Source of the DNA: Varibaculum massiliense
Lineage (GTDB): Bacteria; Actinomycetota; Actinomycetes; Actinomycetales; Actinomycetaceae
Length of the DNA: 64,000 nt
NCBI RefSeq assembly: GCF_900106855.1
Contig: NZ_FNWI01000004.1
Location: 2,046,001-2,110,000 of the forward strand
Direction: 5' to 3'
In this document: positions 41,806 through 50,553 of the stretch, one piece after another
How the letters are laid out: each line of letters begins with the position of its first letter
Numbering within the stretch: position 1 is the stretch's first letter
The notes under the pieces: model-generated
Told to the model about the DNA's origin: nothing
The model's database searches: none
What the model saw: only the letters and a program-made list of their open reading frames with translations
Position numbers and translations under genes: made by a program

Positions 41806-42732
41806 ATGCTCAGATACATAGGGCATCGTCTACTACAGATGGTCCCGGTATTCTTCGGGGCAACGTTGCTGATTTTCGCGATGGTGTATGCCATGCCGGG
41901 AGATCCGGTGCAGGCACTAGGCGGAGATAAGGGACTGCCCCCCTCGGTAGCCGCCCAGATTCGCGCGGAATACAACCTCGATAAACCACTTTGGATGCAG
42001 TACCTGCTGTATCTAAAAGGAATCGTCACCCTAGATTTCGGGAAAACCTTCTCGGGTAGGGAAGTTACCGAAGTGATGGCTAATGCCTTCCCGGTAACTA
42101 TCAAACTGGCTTTTATGGCGATTATCTTCGAGGCCGTTATCGGAATATTCTTCGGATTTTTCGCCGGACTCAAAAAAGGCAAACTTTTTGACTCGACTGT
42201 GCTAGTGATTTCCCTAGTAGTAATCGCGGTGCCGACTTTCGTTATCGGTTTCGTATGGCAGTTCCTATTCGGAGTAAAACTGGGGTGGCTGCCTACGACT
42301 GTAGGGGCAAACGTTAATTTCCAGTCCTTACTGATGCCGGCGCTAGTGCTGGGCGCAGTTTCCTGTGCCTATGTCATTCGCCTTACTCGGCAAGAGGTTT
42401 CAGAAAACCTGACCGCCGACTTCGTGCGCACTGCCCGCGCCAAAGGGATACCCGAAAGCCGGGTAATGACCCACCACGTGCTGCGAAACTCGCTAATTCC
42501 AGTGGCTACTTTCCTAGGTGGCGACCTGGGGGGTCTTATGACCGGCGCGATTGTGACCGAAGGTATCTTCGCGATCAACGGTGTGGGCGGTACCCTCTAC
42601 CAGGCTATTTTGCGCGGGGAAGCCGCCACCGTGGTTTCCATTACTACCGTGCTGGTGCTGGTCTATATCGTCGCAAACCTGCTAGTAGACCTGTTATACG
42701 CTGTACTAGACCCGAGGATTCGCTATGAGTAA
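41806..42732 (+). CDS. oppB: oligopeptide ABC transporter permease OppB
   Basis: The 308-residue membrane protein begins MLRYIGHRLLQMVPVFFGATLLIFAMVYAMPGDP, typical of OppB/DppB. The ATPase-contact loop is TARAKGIPESRVMTHHVLRNSLIP. It overlaps the next gene by 8 nt. A Shine-Dalgarno AAGGAGA precedes the ATG. Confidence 0.95.
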   Translation: MLRYIGHRLLQMVPVFFGATLLIFAMVYAMPGDPVQALGGDKGLPPSVAAQIRAEYNLDKPLWMQYLLYLKGIVTLDFGKTFSGREVTEVMANAFPVTIKLAFMAIIFEAVIGIFFGFFAGLKKGKLFDSTVLVISLVVIAVPTFVIGFVWQFLFGVKLGWLPTTVGANVNFQSLLMPALVLGAVSCAYVIRLTRQEVSENLTADFVRTARAKGIPESRVMTHHVLRNSLIPVATFLGGDLGGLMTGAIVTEGIFAINGVGGTLYQAILRGEAATVVSITTVLVLVYIVANLLVDLLYAVLDPRIRYE

Positions 42733-43672
42733 CCAACTACTTCCCGGACAAAAACATTTCGTTAACAAGGTCGATGAAACCGGCCTGGGGGCAGTCGATG
42801 CCGTAGCCGATGAATCGGCACCCTCCTCGGTGTGGGGCGAAGCCTGGAAACAGTTGCGCCGCCGCCCCCTCTTTTGGGTGGCTTTGGTGATTATTGTCTT
42901 GGCAGTGCTGATGGCCGTTGTGCCGCAGTTATTTACTTCTCAAGACCCCACCTACTGCACCCTAGAAAACTCTATTGAGGGACCAAGTAAAGGTCATATT
43001 TTTGGATTCGATAAACAGGGTTGCGACCTGTATTCCCGGATCATTTATGGGGCGCGTGCCTCGATAGCAGTGGGGATTTTCTCTACCTTAACTGCCACCA
43101 TTATCGGGGTAGTTTTCGGTGCTTTAGCAGGGTATTTTGGAGGAATCCTAGACGCTATCCTTTCCCGAATTGTGGATATCTTCTTCGCCATCCCCATGGT
43201 GCTGGCCGCCATCGTGATTATGCAAATGTTCAAAGAACATCGCTCTATCTGGATGGTGGTAATCGTACTGGGGGTCTTTGGTTGGACCCAAATCGCCAGG
43301 ATTACCCGGGGCGCGGTGCTTTCGATTAAGAACGAGGAATACGTAACTGCGGCGCGTACCCTGGGGGTATCAAATATCCGGATTCTGCTGCGCCATATAT
43401 TGCCGAATGCGGCTGCGCCGGTGATTGTCTATGCCACCGTGGCGCTGGGAACTTTCATCGTGGCGGAGGCGACCTTGTCCTTCATGGGTATTGGATTACC
43501 GTCCTCTATCGTTTCTTGGGGTGGAGACATCTCTACTGCCCAGCAACAGCTACGTACTGCGCCTATGATTTTGTTCTTGCCGTCAATCGCCTTGGCGCTC
43601 ACGGTGCTGAGCTTCATCATGATGGGAGACGTAATTCGTGACGCCCTCGACCCGAACCAGAGGAAACATTAA
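42725..43672 (+). CDS. oppC: oligopeptide ABC transporter permease OppC
   Basis: The 315-residue partner of OppB has an N-terminal cytoplasmic stretch, a first membrane segment (PLFWVALVIIVLAVLMAVV), then HIFGFDKQGCDLYSRIIYGARAS, the OppC signature. The ATPase-contact loop is TAARTLGVSNIRILLRHILP. It overlaps oppB by 8 nt, and the ATPase gene follows within 2 nt. Confidence 0.95.
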   Translation: MSNQLLPGQKHFVNKVDETGLGAVDAVADESAPSSVWGEAWKQLRRRPLFWVALVIIVLAVLMAVVPQLFTSQDPTYCTLENSIEGPSKGHIFGFDKQGCDLYSRIIYGARASIAVGIFSTLTATIIGVVFGALAGYFGGILDAILSRIVDIFFAIPMVLAAIVIMQMFKEHRSIWMVVIVLGVFGWTQIARITRGAVLSIKNEEYVTAARTLGVSNIRILLRHILPNAAAPVIVYATVALGTFIVAEATLSFMGIGLPSSIVSWGGDISTAQQQLRTAPMILFLPSIALALTVLSFIMMGDVIRDALDPNQRKH

Positions 43673-43674
43673 TC

Positions 43675-45540
43675 GTGAATCAAAATAACCAAAAGGATCA
43701 GATTATGGCAGCTGACTCGGATCAGAATCTTGCCGACCTCAGCGCCGATAACGCTGAGAACACTGCTACGCCCGTGCCTTTGCTAGAAGTAACGGACTTA
43801 GAGGTGAATTTCCAATCCACTACCGGCGTAGTTCCGGCGGTGCGCAAAGCCAATCTCACTCTCTACCGGGGACAAACGGTGGCGATTGTGGGGGAGTCCG
43901 GGTCTGGTAAATCTACTTTGGCAATGGCAATCATTGGACTGTTGCCCGGTACCGGGAAAGTTGCTGGCGGCTCCATAAAGTTTGATGGTCGCGAGCTAAC
44001 CGGTCTGACTGAAAAAGAAATGCAGCAGGTACGGGGAGCCCAAATCGGGATGGTACCGCAAGACCCGATGTCAAACCTGAACCCAGTTTGGAAAATCGGC
44101 GCTCAGGTAGCAGAAGCGTTGAAATATAACGAAGCTACCAAGGGTGGCAATATCCACGAGCAAGCAATGAAAGCACTGGCGAATGCGGGTTTGCCGGATG
44201 CGGAAGCACGCTCGAAGCAGTATCCGCACGAGTTTTCCGGGGGTATGCGCCAGCGCGCGCTGATTGCCATCGGTTTGGCGGCTAGCCCGAAACTATTAAT
44301 CGCTGATGAGCCCACTAGCGCCCTAGATGTGACCGTTCAGCGGCGAATCCTAGATCACCTGGAAAAAGAAACCAAAGAGCTTGGTACCTCCACCCTGTTT
44401 ATTACCCACGATCTGGGACTAGCTGCCGAGCGTGCTTCGCACCTGGTGGTTATGCACCGCGGACGGGTAGTAGAATCTGGGCCGGCGCGGGAAATCTTGA
44501 ACGACCCGCGCCATCCCTATACCCGGCGCTTGGTTAATGCCGCGCCCTCGCTGGCATCGCGGCGGATTGAAATAAATTATTCTCCGAAAAATACCGAAGA
44601 AGTGCCAGATACTATTGACTCGCGCACCTCCGCGGATGTAAATCTGGCGGTGGCTGCCTCTAAAGACTCGGGACAAAAAGTCATGGGTACCAACGTTCTG
44701 GGAGAGCCTTTAGAAAAGCATCTTGGTGACGAAGTAATTCGGGTTGAGCATCTGGTTAAAGAGTTTGATATCCGGGGGCAAAAAGGCAAGAAGAAGACCT
44801 TCCGCGCCGTTGATGACGTGTCTTTCAAGGTGCGCCGAGGCTCTACTTTAGCGCTGGTAGGGGAGTCCGGTTCCGGCAAGTCTACGGTTGCCAATATGAT
44901 ATTGAACCTGCTTGATCCCACTTCCGGGAAGGTATATTACGAGGGAATTGACCTGTCTACTTTGCGGCGCAAACAGTTATTTGCGCTGTGCCGCAAGATG
45001 CAGGTGGTTTTCCAGAACCCCTACGGATCTTTGGATCCCATGTTCTCGGTTTATCGCTGCATTGAAGAACCGCTGCGCACTCACCACATTGGGGATCGTG
45101 CTAAGCGGGAAAAGCGGGTCGCAGATTTGCTGGATATGGTGGCATTGCCCCGCAGCGCTATGCGGCGTTTCCCGAATGAGCTGTCCGGTGGTCAGCGGCA
45201 AAGGGTGGCGATTGCCCGTGCCTTGGCGCTGCGCCCGGAACTGGTAGTGCTGGACGAAGCAGTTTCCGCTTTGGATGTGCTGGTGCAAGATCAGATTCTG
45301 CATTTGCTTAACGAACTACAAGGCCGGCTGGGACTGACCTATCTGTTCATTACCCATGACTTGGCGGTGGTGCGTGAAAACGCTGACGATATCGCGGTGA
45401 TGGAGCAGGGCAAACTGGTCGAATACGGGAAAGCTGACGATATCTTCGCTAATCCGCAAAAGGAATACACCCGCGAACTTATCGAAGCCGTTCCCGGTGG
45501 GGATTTGCTGAAAGCCCGCACCGGTTACCAGGTAGAGTAA
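43675..45540 (+). CDS. oppD: oligopeptide ABC transporter, fused two-domain ATPase OppDF
   Basis: This 621-residue protein joins OppD and OppF. Both halves have GESGSGKST (about residues 73-81 and 400-408), signature motifs SGGMRQRALIA and LSGGQRQRVAIA, and Walker B sequences LLIADEPTS and LVVLDEAVS. The linker carries the usual HPYTRRLVNAAP. The two ATPase domains in one chain are common in actinobacteria. The start could be GTG 43675 or ATG 43705 (AAGGA upstream). Two lipoproteins and oppBC complete the importer. Confidence 0.93.
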   Translation: MNQNNQKDQIMAADSDQNLADLSADNAENTATPVPLLEVTDLEVNFQSTTGVVPAVRKANLTLYRGQTVAIVGESGSGKSTLAMAIIGLLPGTGKVAGGSIKFDGRELTGLTEKEMQQVRGAQIGMVPQDPMSNLNPVWKIGAQVAEALKYNEATKGGNIHEQAMKALANAGLPDAEARSKQYPHEFSGGMRQRALIAIGLAASPKLLIADEPTSALDVTVQRRILDHLEKETKELGTSTLFITHDLGLAAERASHLVVMHRGRVVESGPAREILNDPRHPYTRRLVNAAPSLASRRIEINYSPKNTEEVPDTIDSRTSADVNLAVAASKDSGQKVMGTNVLGEPLEKHLGDEVIRVEHLVKEFDIRGQKGKKKTFRAVDDVSFKVRRGSTLALVGESGSGKSTVANMILNLLDPTSGKVYYEGIDLSTLRRKQLFALCRKMQVVFQNPYGSLDPMFSVYRCIEEPLRTHHIGDRAKREKRVADLLDMVALPRSAMRRFPNELSGGQRQRVAIARALALRPELVVLDEAVSALDVLVQDQILHLLNELQGRLGLTYLFITHDLAVVRENADDIAVMEQGKLVEYGKADDIFANPQKEYTRELIEAVPGGDLLKARTGYQVE

Positions 45541-45731
45541 TCAGCTTTTCCCGTCCCAGTTTCTGCCGAGACAACCGCGAAGGTTTTATAGCGCAGGATT
45601 TTTATACCCCAAGGCCAGCAATTCCAAAAACATTTTGCACTTTGAGATGAGAATGGACGTTTAAAAGCTTCTGCAAGACGCTCTGTTAAACTCGAGGTGT
45701 TTTGCAGGTTTGTCCGAGAGAAAGATTCCAA

Positions 45732-46538
45732 ATGAAGTTGAAGAAAACACTGTTAATGCTAACCAGTCTGGTGCTGGCACTTTCGCTTTCTGGATGCACA
45801 GGAGGCTCGGGCACCAGTGATGCGGGTAAAGCAAAAGGCGATGACTTCACAGTGGGCTTTGACGCCAACTTCCCGCCCTATGGATATAAAGATAAAAGCG
45901 GAGAGTATGTAGGTTTCGACTTGGATTTGGCAGCCGAAGTTGCTAAACGTAACGGCTGGAAACTGCAAAAACGGGCTATTGATTGGGATTCTAAAGATAT
46001 GGAACTCAAGTCGGGGACCATCGACTGCATCTGGAATGGATTCACCATGAACGGGCGGGAAAAACAATACACTTTCTCTAAGCCCTACGTAGATAACTCG
46101 ATTGTGTTCGTTACTAAAGCCGGATCCGGGATTAAGTCCCCGGCGGATTTGAAAGATAAAACCGTGTTGGTGCAGGTTGATTCCTCGGGTCTGGCAGCTC
46201 TGCAAGATAAGGAAAACGCGGATTTGGTTTCCAGCTTCAAAGAAATGACCCAGGTACCGGACTACAATAATGCGTTCATGACCCTAGAGGCGGGAGCCGC
46301 CGACGCGGTTGCGATTGATATTGGGGTAGCCGACTACCAGCTGGAGCAGCGCGGCAAAGACAAGTTCGAAATTATGGATCCGCCCTTCCACACCGAGCAG
46401 TACGGTATCGGGTTTAAGAAAGGTAACCAAGCCTTGCGCGACCAGGTGCAAAAGACCTTGGATGAGATGAAGAAAGACGGGACTTTCCTCAAAATCGCTA
46501 AGAAGTACCAGTTAGAAAAATCGATAGTTACTGATTAG
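45732..46538 (+). CDS. polar amino acid ABC transporter binding lipoprotein
   Basis: This is a cluster F (SBP_bac_3) binding protein of 268 residues. The signal peptide ends in lipobox LSGC. The core has FTVGFDANFPPYGYKDKSGEYVGFDLDLA and DCIWNGFTMNGREK, typical of glutamine, cystine or general amino acid binders. I chose ATG 45732; a TTG at 45702 would add 10 residues before the hydrophobic region. Permease and ATPase genes follow in an operon. The specific ligand is unknown. Confidence 0.92.
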   Translation: MKLKKTLLMLTSLVLALSLSGCTGGSGTSDAGKAKGDDFTVGFDANFPPYGYKDKSGEYVGFDLDLAAEVAKRNGWKLQKRAIDWDSKDMELKSGTIDCIWNGFTMNGREKQYTFSKPYVDNSIVFVTKAGSGIKSPADLKDKTVLVQVDSSGLAALQDKENADLVSSFKEMTQVPDYNNAFMTLEAGAADAVAIDIGVADYQLEQRGKDKFEIMDPPFHTEQYGIGFKKGNQALRDQVQKTLDEMKKDGTFLKIAKKYQLEKSIVTD

Positions 46539-46583
46539 TTCGCTGCACTGATGTTGAAACACTAACGCAGGGAGCTATGGGTA

Positions 46584-47237
46584 ATGGATTTATCGTTTTT
46601 GCCGGAACTAGCCGGCGGCATGCTACAAACCTTCATCATCTTTGCGCTCACCCTGATTTTATCCCTGCCTTTGGGGCTGGTGGTTTATGGAGGGCGGGTT
46701 AGCCGGTTTAAGCCGCTCGCCTGGTTTATCCAGTTCTATATTTCGGTGATGCGGGGTACCCCCTTAATGCTGCAACTGCTGGTGGTGTATTTCGGTCCCT
46801 TCTTCCTTTTTGGGATGCAAATAGGAGCCGCCTACCGTTTCAGTGCCGTGATTATTGCTTTCGCCATTAATTACGCCGCCTATTTTGCGGAAATCTACCG
46901 TGGTGGTTTCCAGGCGATTCCGGTGGGGCAATCGGAAGCCGCCTTCGTCCTGGGGTATTCTTCGGCGCGCACCTTCTTGACTATCAAGTTGCCGCAAATG
47001 TTCCGTACGGTGCTACCTTCGATCACTAACGAGGTAATCACCCTGGTAAAAGATACTTCCCTAGCTTTTGCGATTGCCTACGCGGAGATGTTCACGATTG
47101 CGAAGCAACAGGCCGCCGCTAGTGCTTCTATGCTTCCCTTTGTGGCAGCGGGGATCTTCTATTGGGTGTTTAACCTGGTAGTAGCGGTAGTGATGGAGCG
47201 GATTGAAAAACGCATGGGAAGCTACAAGATTAGGTGA
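46584..47237 (+). CDS. polar amino acid ABC transporter permease
   Basis: The 217-residue protein is a HisM/GlnP-type permease. It has an N-terminal membrane segment (MLQTFIIFALTLILSLPLGLV), the conserved VMRGTPLMLQLLVVYFGPFF, and the ATPase-contact loop EAAFVLGYSSARTFLTIKLPQ. It probably forms a homodimer since no second permease is present. The next gene overlaps or abuts its stop. Confidence 0.93.
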   Translation: MDLSFLPELAGGMLQTFIIFALTLILSLPLGLVVYGGRVSRFKPLAWFIQFYISVMRGTPLMLQLLVVYFGPFFLFGMQIGAAYRFSAVIIAFAINYAAYFAEIYRGGFQAIPVGQSEAAFVLGYSSARTFLTIKLPQMFRTVLPSITNEVITLVKDTSLAFAIAYAEMFTIAKQQAAASASMLPFVAAGIFYWVFNLVVAVVMERIEKRMGSYKIR

Positions 47238-47242
47238 GGAAA

Positions 47243-48013
47243 ATGGAAGCACTACGTATTACCGGTATGGAAAAAAGTTTCGGCACTAACCAGGTGCTGA
47301 AAGGAGTGTCCCTGACGGTCAATACCGGGGAAGTGCTAGCTATTCTGGGGCCTTCCGGTTCCGGAAAATCTACGCTGCTGCGTTGCTGTACTTTCTTGGA
47401 AGAAATGGACAGCGGAGAAATCTGTTATTTCGGTAAGCAGGCGTTAAAGAAAGAGGACGGAGTTAAGGTTTCCTTAGGCGATGAGCGCGAGTTTCGGCGC
47501 GACTTCGGGCTGGTTTTCCAAGACTTTAACCTCTTTCCTCATTGGACAGTGCTGCGAAATCTCACTGACGCCCCGATAAAGGTACAGGGGAGAGGGCGGG
47601 AAGAAGCCCAGGAAACAGCGTTGCAACTACTAAAAAGGATGAACCTAGCCGATAAAGGGCAAGCCTACCCGGCAGAGTTATCCGGCGGGCAACAACAGCG
47701 GGTGGCGATTGCTCGGGCACTGGCCTTAAAGCCCAAGATGCTGTATTTTGATGAGCCCACCTCGGCTTTGGACCCAGAACTAACCGGAGAAATCCTGCAG
47801 ATTATTCGCTCTTTGGCAGCGGAGCAAATGACAATGGTAATCGTGACTCACGAAATGGAGTTCGCTGCCGAAGTCGCGGATCGCGCCCTCTTTATCGATA
47901 ACGGAGTGGTATTGGAATCTGGGGATGCCAAGCAGTTAATCCGCAATCCTTCCCAGGAGCGTACCCGCCAGTTCCTCAATAAACTACGCGGGCAAAACGC
48001 TTCTGCAGATTAA
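47243..48013 (+). CDS. polar amino acid ABC transporter ATPase
   Basis: This is a GlnQ/HisP-type ATPase of about 256 residues: Walker A GPSGSGKSTLLR, Q-loop FQDFNLFPHWTVLRN, signature LSGGQQQRVAIARAL, Walker B MLYFDEPTSALD and switch VTHEMEFAAEV. I chose ATG 47243, for which AGGTGAGG is close upstream; the GTG at 47234 lies inside that site. It ends the amino acid importer operon. Confidence 0.94.
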   Translation: MEALRITGMEKSFGTNQVLKGVSLTVNTGEVLAILGPSGSGKSTLLRCCTFLEEMDSGEICYFGKQALKKEDGVKVSLGDEREFRRDFGLVFQDFNLFPHWTVLRNLTDAPIKVQGRGREEAQETALQLLKRMNLADKGQAYPAELSGGQQQRVAIARALALKPKMLYFDEPTSALDPELTGEILQIIRSLAAEQMTMVIVTHEMEFAAEVADRALFIDNGVVLESGDAKQLIRNPSQERTRQFLNKLRGQNASAD

Positions 48014-48024
48014 TAATCCTTGGT

Positions 48025-49599
48025 CTATGAGGCGGGATATTCATTAAGGCGCGCCATCCAGGCTTCTACGTCCTCAATAGTGCGGGGGATATCTTCCGAC
48101 AGGCGGCGTACGCTGCCGTCCGCTTCCACTAGCACATCGTCCTCGATCCTCACCCCGATACCGCGTAGTTCTTCGGGTAAGAGTTGATCGTCCTGGTGGA
48201 AATAAAGACCTGGCTCAATGGTGAAACACATTCCCGGCTCTAGCTGGGCGTCCATATACATATCCCGAGCGGCTAAGGCACAGTCGTGGACGTCTAGCCC
48301 TAGGTGGTGGGAGACTCCATGCGGCATCCAGCGCCGGTATTCCCCGCCGTCCTTTGACAAGGTCTGTTCGGCGCTAACCGGCAGCACTCCCCAGGCATCC
48401 AGATGTTTAACTAAAGCTGCAACTGCTGCGTCATGCACATCTTTGAACTTACATCCCGGCTTATTGGCTTGCGCTAAGCCCGCTTCACAGGCATCGAGGA
48501 CTGCGTTATACACCTTGGTCTGCACCGGGGTGAATTTGCCATTTACCGGCAGGGTGCGGGTGATATCCGCAGTATAGAGCGAATCGGCTTCCACTCCGGC
48601 ATCAATCAAAATCAGATCGCCTTCACAGACAGGGCCGTCATTATCAATCCAATGCAAGGTATTTGCGTGATTTCCCGAGGCCGCGATGGTGTCGTATCCC
48701 AGACCATTGCCTTCTTCACGAGCCCGAGCCTGGAAAGCTCCCTCAATTACCCGTTCACCGCGGTGGTGCTGGGTTGCGCGTGGCAGCGCTCGAATCATGG
48801 CTTCAAAGCCTGACTTGGTAACGGCGATCGCGTGCTCTAGTTCCTTGACCTCGGCGGCATCCTTTTGCAGGCGCAGTACTGAGGCAGCCTCTTCCAGTTT
48901 TTCATCCCGACCGCGTGCGTCCTCTCCGGTTGGCAATCCGGCTTCCCTACGTACTTTCTCTACCGCCACCTGCAGGGAAGTATCGACCCCGCGAATAACC
49001 CGCAGCTGCACTATACCAGCGTCTTTAGCCAGTTGATCGGGCAGAGTATCTAAGGGGCGTGCCTGAAGCCCCGTAATCGCCTCCATTTGGGAAAGCGTCA
49101 TCCGCGGTCCTACCCAGAACTCGCCGTAGGTAGAATCGGCATAAAATTCTTCGCTGCTGCGCGGGGCTTGGGGACGGAAAAATACGATTCCCCGATGGGT
49201 AGCTGCCCCTGCATTTTCGGGGGCATTTTCTAAGGGCGTCCCCTCTTTATCGGTTAGCGGTTCCAGAACTAGCGCGGCATCCGGTTCGAGCTCCCCGCCT
49301 AGCCCGGTTAGGTGGGCAAACGCGGAGTGGGCGCGGAAGCGGTAGTCGCAGTCATTAGAACGTACCTTGTAATTGCCAGCTGGGATTACCAGGCGTTCCC
49401 CTCGGAACTGGGCGCCCAGTTTTTGGTAGCGAGCTGCCAAGAAGTCTCGCGCGTGACTGGGGGTAGGGTCGGGATCTTTGCGTTCGCCCCAACCGCTGCC
49501 AATAAATTCGCGAAACGCGGGACTGCCAATCCGGCGAGAACGGTTATTTACCCGGTCTTTTAAGGGCTGCTCTTCTGCTGCTGTTAAGTTTTCTTCCAT
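48025..49599 (-). CDS. pepP: Xaa-Pro aminopeptidase (M24B)
   Basis: This enzyme releases N-terminal residues next to proline from peptides. The 524-residue protein has an N-terminal AMP_N domain (about 45-190) and a pita-bread catalytic domain. The metal ligands are visible: Asp in LILIDAGVEADSLYTADITR (two), His in HGVSHHLGLDVHD, Glu in FTIEPGLYF and Glu in GVRIEDDVLV. It would process peptides brought in by the nearby importers. It converges on the amino acid ABC operon and is divergent from the PHP gene. Confidence 0.95.
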   Translation of the reverse strand: MEENLTAAEEQPLKDRVNNRSRRIGSPAFREFIGSGWGERKDPDPTPSHARDFLAARYQKLGAQFRGERLVIPAGNYKVRSNDCDYRFRAHSAFAHLTGLGGELEPDAALVLEPLTDKEGTPLENAPENAGAATHRGIVFFRPQAPRSSEEFYADSTYGEFWVGPRMTLSQMEAITGLQARPLDTLPDQLAKDAGIVQLRVIRGVDTSLQVAVEKVRREAGLPTGEDARGRDEKLEEAASVLRLQKDAAEVKELEHAIAVTKSGFEAMIRALPRATQHHRGERVIEGAFQARAREEGNGLGYDTIAASGNHANTLHWIDNDGPVCEGDLILIDAGVEADSLYTADITRTLPVNGKFTPVQTKVYNAVLDACEAGLAQANKPGCKFKDVHDAAVAALVKHLDAWGVLPVSAEQTLSKDGGEYRRWMPHGVSHHLGLDVHDCALAARDMYMDAQLEPGMCFTIEPGLYFHQDDQLLPEELRGIGVRIEDDVLVEADGSVRRLSEDIPRTIEDVEAWMARLNEYPAS

Positions 49600-49634
49600 G
49601 CTTCCATCATGCCACGATGACCTAAAATAGTCCT

Positions 49635-50486
49635 ATGGCGGCGACGCGAATCGATTTACATACCCATTCTTCCTGTTCAGATGGTACTGACACCCCAGAG
49701 CAGGTAATGTCCCTGGCCGCGCGAACAGGTTTGGATGTCGTCGCGCTCACTGATCACGACACCTTCGCGGGGATAGCTGCCGCCAGTAAAATGGTTCCGG
49801 AATGCGGGGTTACTTTGGTTCGGGGGGTAGAAATTTCTACTTCCCATCAGGGAATCACCGCTCATCTGCTGGCATATTTACCGAATCTTAAAAGCCGGGT
49901 GTTAGCGGATTTATTTGAAAAAACTATCCAGGCACGCCAGCAGCGGATGCGGGAAATGGTGCAGCGTTTATCCGCAGATTTTGATATTTCTTATCCGGCA
50001 GTTGCCGAGCAGGCGGGTTCGAGCCCCTTAGGGCGGCCGCACGTTGCTGATCTCTTGGTTAAGGTCGGGTATTTCCCGAATCGCTCTGCCGCATTTAAGC
50101 AGGTGTTAGCTACTTCCAGTAAATACTATGTGCACTATCAGGCGCCCGATACTATCGAGGCAGTGGAACAGGTAATAAAAGCTGGGGGAGTCCCGGTTCT
50201 GGCGCACCCGCGAGCCGGCGGTCGGCAGCGCCGTTTCTTGTCGGTAGACACTATTGCCCAGTTAAAAGAGGCGGGACTGTTTGCCCTGGAGGCTTTCCAC
50301 CCGGAACAAAATCCGATTGAACAGGCCGAGGTCAAGGAAATAGCGGAACTTCTGGGATTGGCTATTACCGGGTCTTCGGATTATCACGGCAGCGGCAAGC
50401 CCAATCAACTGGGACAATGCCTCACGAATCCGGAAGTATTCGCGGAAATATGTAACAGGGGAGCGGGAGAACTGGTGCGTCCCTGA
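49635..50486 (+). CDS. PHP-domain phosphoesterase
   Basis: The 283-residue protein has the PHP metal site: RIDLHTHSSCSDGTDTPEQV and VALTDHDTFAGI near the N-terminus, then VLAHPRAGG and GSSDYHGSGK. It resembles the RNase AM/YciV family that trims RNA 5' ends or hydrolyses 3',5'-nucleoside bisphosphates. The exact substrate is inferred from the family. A -10-like TAAAAT (49623-49628) ends 6 nt before the ATG, with no Shine-Dalgarno, so translation is likely leaderless. Confidence 0.88.
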   Translation: MAATRIDLHTHSSCSDGTDTPEQVMSLAARTGLDVVALTDHDTFAGIAAASKMVPECGVTLVRGVEISTSHQGITAHLLAYLPNLKSRVLADLFEKTIQARQQRMREMVQRLSADFDISYPAVAEQAGSSPLGRPHVADLLVKVGYFPNRSAAFKQVLATSSKYYVHYQAPDTIEAVEQVIKAGGVPVLAHPRAGGRQRRFLSVDTIAQLKEAGLFALEAFHPEQNPIEQAEVKEIAELLGLAITGSSDYHGSGKPNQLGQCLTNPEVFAEICNRGAGELVRP

Positions 50487-50553
50487 GAAGGGGGTAGAGG
50501 CTGCGGATGCTCACTTTATCGTTTGTAAGGAAGTTGCCACTAGAGTAGAGGTT

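Noticed and set aside
41673-42182. 169-codon minus-strand frame over the oppB start
   Set aside because: It is antisense to a clear oppB and crosses the terminator; no family features.
45673-45694. Possible stray copy of the 23-bp ATPase-linked repeat
   Set aside because: CTGCAAGACGCTCTG resembles the core, but several gaps are needed; chance similarity cannot be excluded.
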